A stretch of DNA of 64,000 bases from Tropicibacter sp. Alg240-R139 (GCF_900537075.1 NZ_UNRA01000002.1:731249-795248), one strand, 5' to 3'. Shown: positions 37,559 through 46,584, numbered from the stretch's first letter. The notes: generated by a model not told the origin, from the letters alone. A program made the numbers and translations.

Positions 37559-38190
37559 GGCGCAAACCCGGAAGTATGTGGAGTCTTGAGACGTTTGGCC
37601 GTGTGCGGTTGTCGCAGCATTTCTTCATGCGGGACTTTTTGTATTCCGAGATCGGGAACTTTCATCAAAAGCAGAACCTTCCCGAAAACCCTGATCTGGT
37701 GATCGAAACAGGGCGGGCGTTTTGCGAGGCCTTGATGGACCCCCTGGAGGAAACCTTTGGCCGGGTCGCCGTACGCTCAGGCTATCGTTCGCCATCGCTC
37801 AATCAGTTCGGTAACGACAACAAGCTCAACTGCGCGCGCAATACGCACCCCTTGGAGTGTCACATCTGGGACCGAGGCGAAGGGGAAGACCGGATCGCGG
37901 GCGCCTCGGTGGTGATCCCGTGGTTTGCAGATCAATATGGTCGCGGGCGAGACTGGCGCGATTTGGCATGGTGGATGCATGACCATCTGGACTATTCCGA
38001 GATCTGGTTCTTTCCCAAGCTTTGCGCGTTCAACCTGGTCTGGCGGCCCATGCCGCTGCGCCGGATCGACAGCTATATCGCGCCGCGTGGCCGGTTGTTG
38101 ATTGCAGGAGCCAAGCCGGATGAGCCCTTGGCCGAGCGTCAATCACGCTATGCAGACTTTCCCCCATTCCGCGGCATTCCCTATCCGTGA
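37555..38190 (+). CDS. Conserved protein with peptidase M15-like features
   Basis: A 211-residue cytoplasmic protein with a segment VAVRSGYRSPSLNQFGNDN that resembles the core of M15 D-Ala-D-Ala carboxypeptidases. The usual SxHxxGxAxD metal motif is replaced by THPLECHIWD, and a second possible ligand is in WWMHDHLDY, so catalytic activity is doubtful. There is no signal peptide. It overlaps the previous gene by four bases. Function unknown. Confidence 0.6.
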   Translation: MRRKPGSMWSLETFGRVRLSQHFFMRDFLYSEIGNFHQKQNLPENPDLVIETGRAFCEALMDPLEETFGRVAVRSGYRSPSLNQFGNDNKLNCARNTHPLECHIWDRGEGEDRIAGASVVIPWFADQYGRGRDWRDLAWWMHDHLDYSEIWFFPKLCAFNLVWRPMPLRRIDSYIAPRGRLLIAGAKPDEPLAERQSRYADFPPFRGIPYP

Positions 38191-38301
38191 CGTCGCTCTT
38201 GCCCGAGCGCTAAAGGTTGGGCATTCTGCCGACAAATCAAATGCATGAGGGCGTGCAGTGAGCCAGTTGACGAACTTTGGTTTTGGACAGGAGAGCGTGT
38301 C

Positions 38302-39003
38302 GTGATTGAACCTCTGGTCCTGTTGCCGGGCATGATGTGTGATGCCCGATTGTATGCGCATCAGCTGCTCAAACTGGGTCGTGATCGCGCGGTCATGGTG
38401 GCCCCAATTCATATGGGCGAACGGATCGAAGAGATCGCTTCAGACCTGCTGGATCAACTGCCGCAAAGATTTGCGCTGGCGGGACTCAGCATGGGCGGGA
38501 TCGTGGCAATGGAAATCTTTCGCCGCGCCCCAGATCGCATTACCCGGTTGTGCCTTATGGACACGGATGCGCAAGCCGACACGCCACAAATTGCCGCCGC
38601 GCGCGAACCGATGATCGTCGGCGCCAAGGCCGGGCGATTAGATGAAGTGATGCGCCAGGCGATGCGGCCAGAATTTTTGGCACCCAATTCCAATCGAATG
38701 CAAATCCTAGAGCAGGTCTATGCCATGGCGCGGGACATGGGCGAGGATGTATTCGTGCGTCAATCGCGGGCATTGCAGCGGCGGCCGGATCACCAGGGCA
38801 CGCTGCGCAAGATCAAAGTGCCGACACTGGTTATGTGCGGCGAGCATGATGGGCTGACGCCGGTTAAACGGCATTCCTTCATGGCGGAACTCATCCCAAC
38901 TGCCGAGCTTCAAGTGATTGAAGGCGCAGGTCATCTTCCAACATTGGAAGCGCCGGATGTCGTCACACATGCGTTAACGCAATGGCTTGAGCGATCCGCC
39001 TAA
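38302..39003 (+). CDS. Alpha/beta hydrolase
   Basis: A 233-residue hydrolase with LLPGMMCDARLY near the start, nucleophile Ser in AGLSMGGIVAME, acid in GEHDGLTP and His in GAGHLPTLEAP. The pattern is that of the MenH/3-oxoadipate enol-lactonase-like group, but the substrate is unknown. The start is a GTG at 38302 with AGGAGAG seven bases upstream. It is the last gene before a dispersed hairpin repeat. Confidence 0.85.
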   Translation: MIEPLVLLPGMMCDARLYAHQLLKLGRDRAVMVAPIHMGERIEEIASDLLDQLPQRFALAGLSMGGIVAMEIFRRAPDRITRLCLMDTDAQADTPQIAAAREPMIVGAKAGRLDEVMRQAMRPEFLAPNSNRMQILEQVYAMARDMGEDVFVRQSRALQRRPDHQGTLRKIKVPTLVMCGEHDGLTPVKRHSFMAELIPTAELQVIEGAGHLPTLEAPDVVTHALTQWLERSA

Positions 39004-39012
39004 TAGCCAACC

Positions 39013-39098
39013 GCTCCCGCCCGTCGTCGATGTTTCTGGCGAAACATCTCCTCCCGTTGGGCCAGGCTCAGACGGGCTTTGCCCGCCTGAGCCTGGCC
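39013..39098 (+). repeat. Dispersed hairpin repeat, copy B
   Basis: It begins GCTCCCGCCCG (39013), has a hairpin GATGTTTC-TGGC-GAAACATC, then CATCTCCTCCCGTTGGGCC, which is identical at 45172. It ends in a long stem, GGCCAGGCTCAG (39060-39071) with CTGAGCCTGGCC (39087-39098) and an inner CGGGC/GCCCG. It lies between convergent genes and may also terminate transcription. Confidence 0.8.
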
Positions 39099-39146
39099 CC
39101 CCGCCGTCCGCAGGACGCAAGGCCAATGGGCCGCGCAGGAAAGGGA

Positions 39147-39734
39147 TTAGCGGTAAAGTGCGGTGCGCTCGGATTTGGTGATCACGCGCGGCTCAACTGT
39201 TGGCGCTCCCGTATTCGCGTCGAAAAACGGGGTCTGCTTCCAGCGTCCTGACAAGCGGGCAACCGCCATTCTTTTGATCAAGGGCCATGCCGCGCGATAG
39301 GCGGTTTCGTGTTTCCGGCTACCATCCGCTGCGGGCACGAACCCCTTAGAGACAACTGGCCCTAGACGGCTTGGGTCGTCGAAACGTTTCGCATTCATCC
39401 CTGCAAAGGGCGTCTTGGCTGATTTCATCGTGGTGCAGAGCGGTGTATCGCAACAAGCGGCGTACCAGCGAAACATGCCATTCGGGCTGAGCCGGATGGC
39501 CGCCAGATTCTCGAATCCGTCGTCGATGATCACCGTATCGGGGCTTAGCTGAAAGATATCGACGGGGCCGGGTGCAGGGTCATGCTGTTGGAAATATAGC
39601 TCTCCGGCTCGGCAGTCGGCGCAGTAACAGACTACATGTGTGCCTGCCCGCAGGCCTTCGGCCGTGACATGCCCTTTGAGCGCACCACAGCCGCAGGAAA
39701 ACCCCAAGGGATCAGTCCCCCGGGTCATGCTCAC
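39147..39734 (-). CDS. DUF6151 (GFA-like) family protein
   Basis: A 195-residue protein with a GFA-type zinc-binding core: SCGCGALKG near the start, then CYCADCRAGE, and later CCDTPLC. GFA relatives bind glutathione or act on formaldehyde adducts, but this longer subgroup has no assigned role that I know. The GTG at 39734 overlaps the phaZ stop (GTGA); an ATG six bases downstream (39728) is an alternative start. Confidence 0.75.
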   Translation of the reverse strand: MSMTRGTDPLGFSCGCGALKGHVTAEGLRAGTHVVCYCADCRAGELYFQQHDPAPGPVDIFQLSPDTVIIDDGFENLAAIRLSPNGMFRWYAACCDTPLCTTMKSAKTPFAGMNAKRFDDPSRLGPVVSKGFVPAADGSRKHETAYRAAWPLIKRMAVARLSGRWKQTPFFDANTGAPTVEPRVITKSERTALYR

Positions 39735-41017
39735 GCGGCCGTATTCTTATTGGCGGCCTTTGGTGCCGTCTTGCGCGCAGGTGCGCGCTTGGCGTTGGCG
39801 TTCATGAAATCGATGACCAGTGGGCGAATGTTGTCACGCCAGCTGCGACCCGCGAAAATGCCATAGTGACCCGCGCCGGGTTCAACGTGGCTTGCCTTTT
39901 TGCTGTCTGGCAAGCCGGTGCACAGGTCCAGCGCCGCAATACACTGACCGGGAGCCGAGATGTCGTCGTCGGCACCCTCGACAGTTTTGACCGCAACGTT
40001 GGTGATCTTGCCCATGTCGACTTTATGGCCGTTCACGACAAATTCGTTTTTGGCAATCTCGCGCTTCTTGAATACACGATCCACGGTCGACAGGTAAAAT
40101 TCCGCTGGCATATCCATAACCGCCAGATATTCGTCATAAAAGCGGTTGTGCGCGTCGTGATCTGACGCTTCGTTACGCATCACACGCTGAATTTGGTCCG
40201 AGAACGCTTTCGAATGGCGCTCTCCGTTCATCGACATGAAGGATGAAAGTTGTAGCAGGCCGGGATAGACCATGCGGCCTACACCCTTGTATTTGAACCC
40301 CACGCGCTGGATCATCGTCTCTTCAAGCTGGCCCATGGTCACGCGCCGACCAAAGTCGGTCACTTCGGTTGGGGTTGCGTCCGGGTCGACAGGTCCACCG
40401 ATCAACGTCAGCGACAGAGGCTGAGCGTCTGGGTCCTGTTCGGCCAGGTACGCGGTTGCGGCCAACGTCAGCGGGGCAGGCTGGCAGACGGCGATCACAT
40501 GGGTGTCAGGGCCCATTTCTCGCATGAAATCAACCAGGTACTGGGTATAGTCTTCGACATCGAACTTGCCTGCAGAGACCGGGATGTCACGGGCGTTATG
40601 CCAGTCGGTTACATAGACCTCGCAGTTGACGATCAAGCTTTTGACGGTCGAGCGCAACAGGGTCGCATAATGCCCGGACATCGGTGCCACCAGCAAAACC
40701 TTGCGGGGCTGTTCTTCGCGTCCGTTCACCTTGAAATGTACCAGATCACCAAAGGGGCGTTCCACGACTGTCGCAATGTCGACCAGGTGGTCTTTGCCAT
40801 CTTCGCAAGTGAACGTGCGGATGCCCCAATCGGGTTTGACGACCATACGCTGGTATGTACGCTCGGTGACTTCTCCCCAAGCGGCCATCCAATTCAACGC
40901 AGGATTTGGCATCATTGAAAAGACCGGGTACGATGCCAGTGAATTTGCCGATGCGCCAAGCCATTGGTTGGTGTTGCGCATGGCTTCCATGAAGTCGTAG
41001 GTCATCATATAGCGCAT
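39731..41017 (-). CDS. phaZ: Intracellular polyhydroxyalkanoate depolymerase
   Basis: A 428-residue intracellular PHA depolymerase that releases hydroxybutyrate units from granules. It has MMPNPALNWMAAWGEVTERTY and KVLLVAPMSGHYATLLR, the nucleophile in VIAVCQPAPL (Cys instead of Ser), and the catalytic His in EPGAGHYGIFAG. The C-terminus is Lys/Ala-rich. The ATG at 41017 follows AGGAGA. It is divergent from phaC, with a PhaR-type site between them. Confidence 0.94.
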   Translation of the reverse strand: MRYMMTYDFMEAMRNTNQWLGASANSLASYPVFSMMPNPALNWMAAWGEVTERTYQRMVVKPDWGIRTFTCEDGKDHLVDIATVVERPFGDLVHFKVNGREEQPRKVLLVAPMSGHYATLLRSTVKSLIVNCEVYVTDWHNARDIPVSAGKFDVEDYTQYLVDFMREMGPDTHVIAVCQPAPLTLAATAYLAEQDPDAQPLSLTLIGGPVDPDATPTEVTDFGRRVTMGQLEETMIQRVGFKYKGVGRMVYPGLLQLSSFMSMNGERHSKAFSDQIQRVMRNEASDHDAHNRFYDEYLAVMDMPAEFYLSTVDRVFKKREIAKNEFVVNGHKVDMGKITNVAVKTVEGADDDISAPGQCIAALDLCTGLPDSKKASHVEPGAGHYGIFAGRSWRDNIRPLVIDFMNANAKRAPARKTAPKAANKNTAA

Positions 41018-41094
41018 GAATGGGTCTCCTAATTGATAGCACCGAACAGTTCGGACCATTCGTCGCTTTGCCCCCGCAAACCCACGACGTTATT

Positions 41095-41105
41095 CTGCAT
41101 AGCAG
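41095..41105. promoter_or_regulatory. PhaR-type site CTGC-N3-GCAG between phaZ and phaC
   Basis: CTGC-ATA-GCAG is a perfect match to the CTGC-N3/4-GCAG consensus reported for PhaR of Paracoccus denitrificans. It lies 25 bases before phaC and 78 before phaZ, so a bound repressor could affect both. Confidence 0.75.
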
Positions 41106-41129
41106 CGAGATTAAGAGGGTTTCCTTAAA

Positions 41130-42935
41130 ATGACAACTAGCCAAGACAATGCACCGGAAATGAGCGGTGAACATATTGATCGACTTAAGGAAAATATGAC
41201 CAAAGTCGAAGCTTTGTCGAAGCGGTTGATCGAAGTTATGGCGAACAAGGCGCCACATTCGTCAGCTTTGGACGCTCCGAATCAAGAGTTTTTTGCAAAA
41301 GCAGCATCAGCTTATTGGAGCGATGCCATTCACAACCCTGCCAAGCTGTGGGAACAGCAAATCGAATATTGGGGCAAATCGGTGCTAAACTTTGCCGAAG
41401 CACAGCAGGTTCTGGCCCAGGGCACTGTCGAGACCGACGAAGATGTCCCCAAAGATCGCCGTTTTTCCAACCCCATGTGGGACAGCAACCCCTATTTTCA
41501 TTTCGTTAAGCAGCAGTATCAAACCAACGCCAAAGTGATTGCGCAGGCGGTTGAAGCGGCTGGGCACGATCTTGAGCTGAATGACCAGCGCCGCTTGGAA
41601 TATTTCTCGCAGCAGATCATTGACATGATGTCACCCACGAATTTCCTGGCGACCAATCCCGATGCCTTGGAACGCGCAGTCGAAACCGAGGGGCAGTCGC
41701 TGGTCAAGGGACTGGAGAACCTTGTTGCGGATCTTGAGGCCAGCGATGGCGAAATGGTTGTGCGTTTGGCTGATGAAAGTGCATTCGAGTTGGGAGGCAA
41801 CATTGCCACCACTCCAGGCGAGGTTGTCTACCGCAATCGGATGATCGAGTTGATCCAATATAGCCCAGCAACCGAGTCCGTCCACGAAACCCCCATCGTT
41901 TTGTTTCCGCCCTGGATCAACAAGTTCTACATTCTCGACCTCAAAGCCCAGAACAGTATGGTCAAATGGGTAACGGAGCAGGGATATACCTTGTTTGTCG
42001 TCAGTTGGGTCAATCCAAAGGCCGAGCTCGCCGACGTCGGGATGGAAGACTATATTCAAGAAGGGTTTCTGGCAGCCATTGAGACGGCGAAAGAGATCTG
42101 CAAAGTCAAACAGGTCAACACAGTGGGTTATTGCATTGCGGGCACCACACTGAACCTAACACTGGCGCTGTTAAAGCAGCGCGGCGACAAATCGATCAAA
42201 TCGGCAACGTTCTTCACCACACTGACTGATTTTTCGGAGCAGGGGGAATTCACACCTTTCCTGCAAGATGATTTCATCGACGGAATTGAAGAGCAGGTCG
42301 GACAAGACGGTATTCTGCCGTCTTGGGTGATTGGGCGTACCATGTCATTTTTGCGGTCCAATGACTTGATCTATACACCCGCCATTCGCAGTTACATGCT
42401 GGGCGAGACACCACCAGCTTTTGATCTTCTATATTGGAACGGCGACGGCTCGAACCTTCCTGCCAAGATGGCGATGCAGTACTTGCGTGGATTATGTCAG
42501 CGAAATGAGTTTGTGACGGGCGGGTTCGAACTGATGGGGCACAAGTTGCATATTAGTGACGTGGATGTGCCACTGATGTCGATCACCTGTCAGACCGACC
42601 ATATTGCGGCCTGGAAGGACTGTTATCGCGGCGTGCAAAAAGCAGGCTCTCGGTCCAAAACTTTTGTGGTTTCAGAGTCGGGCCATATTGCCGGTATCGT
42701 GAACCCTCCGAGCAAAAAGAAATATGGTCACTATCTGAATCCTGATCTGAAGGGTGACGCAGATACGTGGATGAACGAAGCAGACCGCCACGATGGGTCT
42801 TGGTGGCCAATGTGGGAAGCTTGGTTGAAAAAGCGGTCGGGGAAGCAGATTCCTGCGCGCGAGCCAGGTGATTCGAAGAATAAACCACTCTCACCGGCCC
42901 CTGGGACCTATGTTTCCGTCAAGGCAAGTGGTTGA
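41130..42935 (+). CDS. phaC: Class I polyhydroxyalkanoate synthase
   Basis: A 601-residue enzyme that polymerizes hydroxyacyl-CoA into PHA. The lipase-like box is GYCIAG with nucleophile Cys335. The acid is expected near DVPLMSITCQTDHIAAW and the catalytic His is in SGHIAGIVNPPS. FPPWINKFYILDL and TLFVVSWVNP are class I marks. It has a long N-terminal region as usual. It starts the phaC, phasin, phaR row and is divergent from phaZ. Confidence 0.97.
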   Translation: MTTSQDNAPEMSGEHIDRLKENMTKVEALSKRLIEVMANKAPHSSALDAPNQEFFAKAASAYWSDAIHNPAKLWEQQIEYWGKSVLNFAEAQQVLAQGTVETDEDVPKDRRFSNPMWDSNPYFHFVKQQYQTNAKVIAQAVEAAGHDLELNDQRRLEYFSQQIIDMMSPTNFLATNPDALERAVETEGQSLVKGLENLVADLEASDGEMVVRLADESAFELGGNIATTPGEVVYRNRMIELIQYSPATESVHETPIVLFPPWINKFYILDLKAQNSMVKWVTEQGYTLFVVSWVNPKAELADVGMEDYIQEGFLAAIETAKEICKVKQVNTVGYCIAGTTLNLTLALLKQRGDKSIKSATFFTTLTDFSEQGEFTPFLQDDFIDGIEEQVGQDGILPSWVIGRTMSFLRSNDLIYTPAIRSYMLGETPPAFDLLYWNGDGSNLPAKMAMQYLRGLCQRNEFVTGGFELMGHKLHISDVDVPLMSITCQTDHIAAWKDCYRGVQKAGSRSKTFVVSESGHIAGIVNPPSKKKYGHYLNPDLKGDADTWMNEADRHDGSWWPMWEAWLKKRSGKQIPAREPGDSKNKPLSPAPGTYVSVKASG

Positions 42936-42959
42936 TATTCAAGTGTAAGTAAATTTTTT

Positions 42960-43000
42960 CTGCACTGCAGCAGAAAATTTCTTGAAATGCTGCGATGCAG
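42960..43000. promoter_or_regulatory. Two PhaR-type sites upstream of the phasin gene
   Basis: CTGC-ACT-GCAG (42960-42970) and CTGC-GAT-GCAG (42990-43000) are two perfect CTGC-N3-GCAG matches 30 bases apart, about three helical turns. They lie 67-107 bases before the phasin start, a good place for repression by PhaR. Confidence 0.85.
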
Positions 43001-43066
43001 AAAGCATATTCCTCTCAAGCTAATGAACACCGGGGTGGGCCCGGACAGCTAAAGAGGATTACGACA

Positions 43067-43510
43067 ATGGCTAAGACACAAGATTTTTCCGCGATCATGA
43101 AAGACGTCATGGGCGCATTCCCCGTGGACACCACCGCAATGGAAGATGCGTTCAAGTCGACCGCCTCCCTGAACGAAAAAATGTCGAACGTTGCTTTGGA
43201 AGCAGCTGAGAAGTCGGCTGAGATCTCGAACAAATGGACCAAGGAAACCCTGGCCAAGCTGACCGAGATTTCGAAAGCAAAAACCGACCCGGCCGACTAC
43301 GCCAAAGCCGCCACCGATTTCGCATCCGCTTCGGCTGAAGTTGCTGCTGAAAACATGGCTGCCTTCGCTGAAATCGCCAAGAAAGTTCAGATGGACACCG
43401 TTGAACTGTTCATGGCAGCGGGCAAAGACATCACCGAAGACGCAACTGCCGCTGTGAAAAAGGCCACCAACGATGTGACCGCCGCAGCCAAAAAAGCAGC
43501 TGCAAAATAA
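43067..43510 (+). CDS. phaP: Phasin (PHA granule-associated protein)
   Basis: A 147-residue helical protein that coats PHA granules. The start AKTQDFSAIMKDVMGAFPVD, long amphipathic helices (ALEAAEKSAEISNKWTKETL and AKAATDFASASAEVAAEN) and the Ala/Lys-rich tail are typical. GAGGA stands before the ATG at 43067. Two PhaR-type sites upstream and a strong terminator downstream frame a single-gene unit. Confidence 0.93.
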   Translation: MAKTQDFSAIMKDVMGAFPVDTTAMEDAFKSTASLNEKMSNVALEAAEKSAEISNKWTKETLAKLTEISKAKTDPADYAKAATDFASASAEVAAENMAAFAEIAKKVQMDTVELFMAAGKDITEDATAAVKKATNDVTAAAKKAAAK

Positions 43511-43571
43511 GCGACAGAGCGGGGCTGCACTGATCCTCCCTCTCCTCCCACTTTTTTGGTGCATCCCGCGC

Positions 43572-43603
43572 AGGGCAGGTCGATTGACCTGCCCTTTCTT
43601 TTT
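43572..43603 (+). terminator. Terminator of the phasin gene
   Basis: AGGGCAGGTC (43572-43581) pairs with GACCTGCCCT (43586-43595) around GATT, followed by TTCTTTTT. A strong intrinsic terminator about 60 bases past the phasin stop. Confidence 0.93.
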
Positions 43604-43641
43604 GTGAAACCTTGAGAACAGCGATTTATTGCGAAGGTTTG

Positions 43642-44404
43642 ATGAAAGTCATTTTGGCATTTTGCACAGCGCTGCTGGCATCGTTCCTGAGCAATCAGGT
43701 TCACGCAAAAGGAAAAACATACAAGGATCGGGACTGGTCGGTGTCTGTTTCTGACAACTGTGGCCTGCCAGTGAGCGGGGGAGCGAACAAATCCGTATCC
43801 TGGGTCAAAAAAGATGGCGATCGGAAGCTTCGCTTTGTTCTGCGTCCGGGTAAGGTTGGGAAATGTTCGACCGATAACATAGCCCGCCATCGTGCACCAT
43901 TCTGGGAGCGGGCAGATGTGCAACGGAAAGGTATAATGAAGCCCGGTCAAGCGCATCGTGTTGAAGTTGAATTTACAATTTTGGCTGGGTTTAGGGGCGA
44001 ACGCGAGACATTTTTTCAGGTCCATGGTTGGAACGGCAATTGCCACGCATACCCACTCATGATGATCATGTTTGGCAAAGGGCAACTCCATGTTTGGACC
44101 CTGCGGGGCGTTGATCCCAACAGCTAAAAAGGGTCAGCTCAGGTCTGTTCAAAGGCGGAGTGTTTCGGTTGGATCACTCACGGGTAAGCCCAACCGGTTG
44201 ACCATCGACTTCGATGCGCGCATGGCATCCGGTCGCTTGTCGGTTGCTTTGAAAGGGGTCCATTTGTGACAAATGCACCCATCGAGTACGCCCCCCTGCG
44301 CCAAGCCGCACGTGAAAATGGGGATCTATCGACCAGGGGGCAAAGGAAGCCCAACATCAGAGGTGATGTTCGACGATTTAACCGTAACTCGTATCGGTCG
44401 CTGA
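43642..44404 (+). pseudogene. Decayed heparin lyase I-like polysaccharide lyase gene
   Basis: The first open part (43642-44127, signal peptide to HAKG, then RAPFWERADVQRKG and ETFFQVHGWNG) matches the polysaccharide lyase family PF14099 in style but stops early at a TAA. One base skipped at that TAA (44125) restores the frame: NS|KKGQL, then NRLTIDFDARMASGRLSVAL to a TGA at 44267-44269. Past this stop the same frame continues to PHVKMGIYRP and VMFDDLTVTRIGR at 44404, the usual family end. Added up the length is about 254 codons, as expected for an intact gene. One frameshift and one in-frame stop indicate a pseudogene; sequencing error is possible for one but less likely for both. Confidence 0.75.
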
Positions 44405-44452
44405 ACGTAACAGAGGTTGAGTGGCGGGATGCCTGACCTCTTTTCTTTTGTG

Positions 44453-44483
44453 CTGCGCTCGCATAGGCTGTGCTGCAACGCAT
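44453..44483. promoter_or_regulatory. Two near-match PhaR sites before phaR
   Basis: CTGC-GCTC-GCAT (44453-44464) and CTGC-AAC-GCAT (44473-44483) each match the CTGC-N3/4-GCAG pattern at seven of eight positions. They lie 22-52 bases before the phaR start, consistent with weak self-repression. Confidence 0.6.
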
Positions 44484-44504
44484 CACTCCTGGGGAGGAAA
44501 CTCG

Positions 44505-45062
44505 GTGGCAGAACAAGAAAAACCACTGCTGATCAAGCGATATGCCAGCCGACGGCTCTATAACACCGAAACCAGTGACTACGTGACGCTCGAAGATATC
44601 GCGGGCTTTATCCGTGATGGGCGCGAAGTTCAGATCGTGGATTTGAAATCAGGCGATGACCTGACCCGTCAGTATCTGCTGCAAATCATCGCGGAACACG
44701 AAAGCCGGGGCGAGAATGTACTGCCGGTGAATGTACTAAACGACTTGGTGCGCAGTTACATGGTGCCGGGTGGGGGGATGATGCCCCACTTCCTGCAATC
44801 CTCGTTCGAGATGCTGCGCGAAAGCCAGTCGAAAATGATGGAAAATATGAGCGCAATTAGCCCCATGACCCAGATCCCGGGGTTTGAGGCGATGCAAGCA
44901 CAGCAAGAGGCGTTTCTAAAGGCGATGACAGGCGGGTTGTCCGCAAACTGGTCCGCCCCAGGTCAGACTGAGAGCACGAAGTCCGATGAGGGTGGCGAAG
45001 ATTTGGACGAGATCAAAAAACAGCTGGCGGATCTGCAAAACAAACTGTCCAAGCTTAGCTGA
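44505..45062 (+). CDS. phaR: Polyhydroxyalkanoate synthesis repressor PhaR
   Basis: A 185-residue regulator that binds DNA and PHA and represses phasin and its own gene until granules form. The N-terminal PHB/PHA accumulation regulator domain (LIKRYASRRLYNTETSDYVTLEDI) and the following IVDLKSGDDLTRQYLLQII are canonical; the C-terminus forms a coiled coil (DEIKKQLADLQNKLSKL). The start is a GTG at 44505 with GGGGAGGA upstream. Terminator and a dispersed repeat follow. Confidence 0.94.
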   Translation: MAEQEKPLLIKRYASRRLYNTETSDYVTLEDIAGFIRDGREVQIVDLKSGDDLTRQYLLQIIAEHESRGENVLPVNVLNDLVRSYMVPGGGMMPHFLQSSFEMLRESQSKMMENMSAISPMTQIPGFEAMQAQQEAFLKAMTGGLSANWSAPGQTESTKSDEGGEDLDEIKKQLADLQNKLSKLS

Positions 45063-45096
45063 CAGATCAAATTGCCGTTCAGAAGTTTTGATTATC

Positions 45097-45126
45097 AGCC
45101 GCGCTCTGCATAGGGCGCGGCTTTTT
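45097..45126 (+). terminator. Terminator of phaR
   Basis: AGCCGCGC (45097-45104) pairs with GCGCGGCT (45115-45122), followed by a T run to 45126. It starts 34 bases past the phaR stop and ends just before dispersed repeat copy A. Confidence 0.92.
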
Positions 45127-45139
45127 GCTGTTCAGAAGT

Positions 45140-45216
45140 GCTCCCGCCCGTTGGCGACGCCCCTGACGGGACATCTCCTCCCGTTGGGCCGGGCGCCGCG
45201 CTGCGCGCGGCGCGGC
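45140..45216 (+). repeat. Dispersed hairpin repeat, copy A
   Basis: It begins GCTCCCGCCCG, contains CATCTCCTCCCGTTGGGCC (identical in copy B) and then GGGCGCC (shared with copy C), and ends in the hairpin GCCGCGC (45195-45201) / GCGCGGC (45205-45211). It fills the gap between the convergent phaR and DegT-type genes. Confidence 0.8.
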
Positions 45217-45243
45217 ACCGATTGAGGCCTCTGTTCCGGGATG

Positions 45244-46434
45244 TCAGGTGCCGTAGCTGCGCGCTGGGCCGACGATCTCGGCCATGGCGTCAAGCACGAT
45301 GTCGGCGACGGCATCCAGATCATTGCGGGTCAGCGCGACGGGTAAACGTACGTCGCAGGCACGCATCAGCATTGCCCGAGTTTGCGGTAGTTCGGGCAGG
45401 TCAGGGATGAACTGCCAGTTCCAGAAGGCGCGGGCATTGTCGTCGCTAAGTCCGAACACCTGCACCTTGACCCCGCGGGCCTCACAGGCTTGGGAAAATT
45501 GCCTGATTTCAGCTTCGTCGAGTCCTTGTACGTTGAATTGGATCGAATCCGGTGCGCGGCGTTCAGAGGGCAAAGGGCCGGGCACGTTGATGTAGGGTGA
45601 GGTACCGAGCCGCCCTGCGACATAGTCGTGATTGGTCAACCCATCTGTCACCCGACGAGCCAATTCGGGCAGCTGTGGGCGAATGACGGCGGCGCTTAGA
45701 TTGCTCATCCGCAAATTGTACAGGGGCAGTTGGTTCTGCCATTTGGTAAAGCTGTCCTGCAACACAGGGTGCTTCTTCCAATTGTGCTCGTAAGCGCCCG
45801 ACATGATGATTGCGCGTGCCACCAGGTCGGCGTCGTCGGTGATCAGGATGCCGCCCTCGCCTGCGTTGATCATCTTGTAGGACTGAAAGCTAAAGCAGCC
45901 GATCTTTCCGATGGTTCCGATATTGCGCCCATTCCAGGTGGTGCCCAGAGAGTGAGCGGCATCCTCGATCACCGGGATGTTGCGTACCTCACAGAGTGAC
46001 ATGATCGCATCCATGTCCGAGGTGTGGCCGCGCATGTGGCTGATGATCACCGCTTGGACGCTGTCAAGTTTGGCTTCGAAATCAGTCAGGTCGATGCGAT
46101 AATTGTCGCCGACTTCGCACAGAACCGGCACGCAGTCGGCATGTACAACTGATGAGGGCACGGCGGCAAAGGTAAAGCCCGGGATCAAAACCCGCGCATC
46201 GCGTGGCAGATCCAGCGCCTTTAGCGACAGGAACAGAGCAGCAGAGCAGGACGAGACCGCAAGCGCGTATTTGGAGCCGAGAAGGTTGGCGAATTCGCTT
46301 TCCAACAAGGCAACGGGGGCATTCTGCGGCGCGGTATAGCGGAAAAGGTCGCCAGAAGTCAGCAACGCGTCGATGGCTTCGCGGGCTGCGGCGGGAATGG
46401 GTTCGGCCGCGTGGACATTCGGGGGAGTCATCAT
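45244..46434 (-). CDS. DegT/DnrJ/EryC1/StrS family aminotransferase
   Basis: A 396-residue PLP-dependent enzyme of the sugar aminotransferase superfamily. The PLP Lys is in CFSFQSYKMINAGEGG; other marks are SSCSAALFLSLKAL, PGFTFAAVPSS and VIEDAAHSLG. Members aminate nucleotide sugars or, in some subgroups, small ketones and cyclitols. No sugar genes are near; instead it follows a GlnA-like ligase unit, so an amine-related role is possible. A terminator separates it from that unit, and it has its own start region (46435-46514). Confidence 0.85.
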   Translation of the reverse strand: MMTPPNVHAAEPIPAAAREAIDALLTSGDLFRYTAPQNAPVALLESEFANLLGSKYALAVSSCSAALFLSLKALDLPRDARVLIPGFTFAAVPSSVVHADCVPVLCEVGDNYRIDLTDFEAKLDSVQAVIISHMRGHTSDMDAIMSLCEVRNIPVIEDAAHSLGTTWNGRNIGTIGKIGCFSFQSYKMINAGEGGILITDDADLVARAIIMSGAYEHNWKKHPVLQDSFTKWQNQLPLYNLRMSNLSAAVIRPQLPELARRVTDGLTNHDYVAGRLGTSPYINVPGPLPSERRAPDSIQFNVQGLDEAEIRQFSQACEARGVKVQVFGLSDDNARAFWNWQFIPDLPELPQTRAMLMRACDVRLPVALTRNDLDAVADIVLDAMAEIVGPARSYGT

Positions 46435-46514
46435 ATTTCAAAATCCTACAGGTTCCCTTTGAGAAATCTAAAACAAAGCCCGCCAAGTGCCAAGCCAAAG
46501 TTCCGTGACATCGC

Positions 46515-46550
46515 AAAAAGATACCCGCCACCGGAGCGATCCGGGGCGGG
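46515..46550 (-). terminator. Terminator of the GATase and GlnA-like ligase unit
   Basis: CCCGCC (46524-46529) with CCGGA/TCCGG inside pairs with GGCGGG (46545-46550); on the minus strand the stem is followed by five T (complement of 46515-46519). It lies 35 bases after the stop of the ligase gene. Confidence 0.85.
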
Positions 46551-46584
46551 TCAGTTCGATACCACCGGCGATTGCCGGGCGGGA

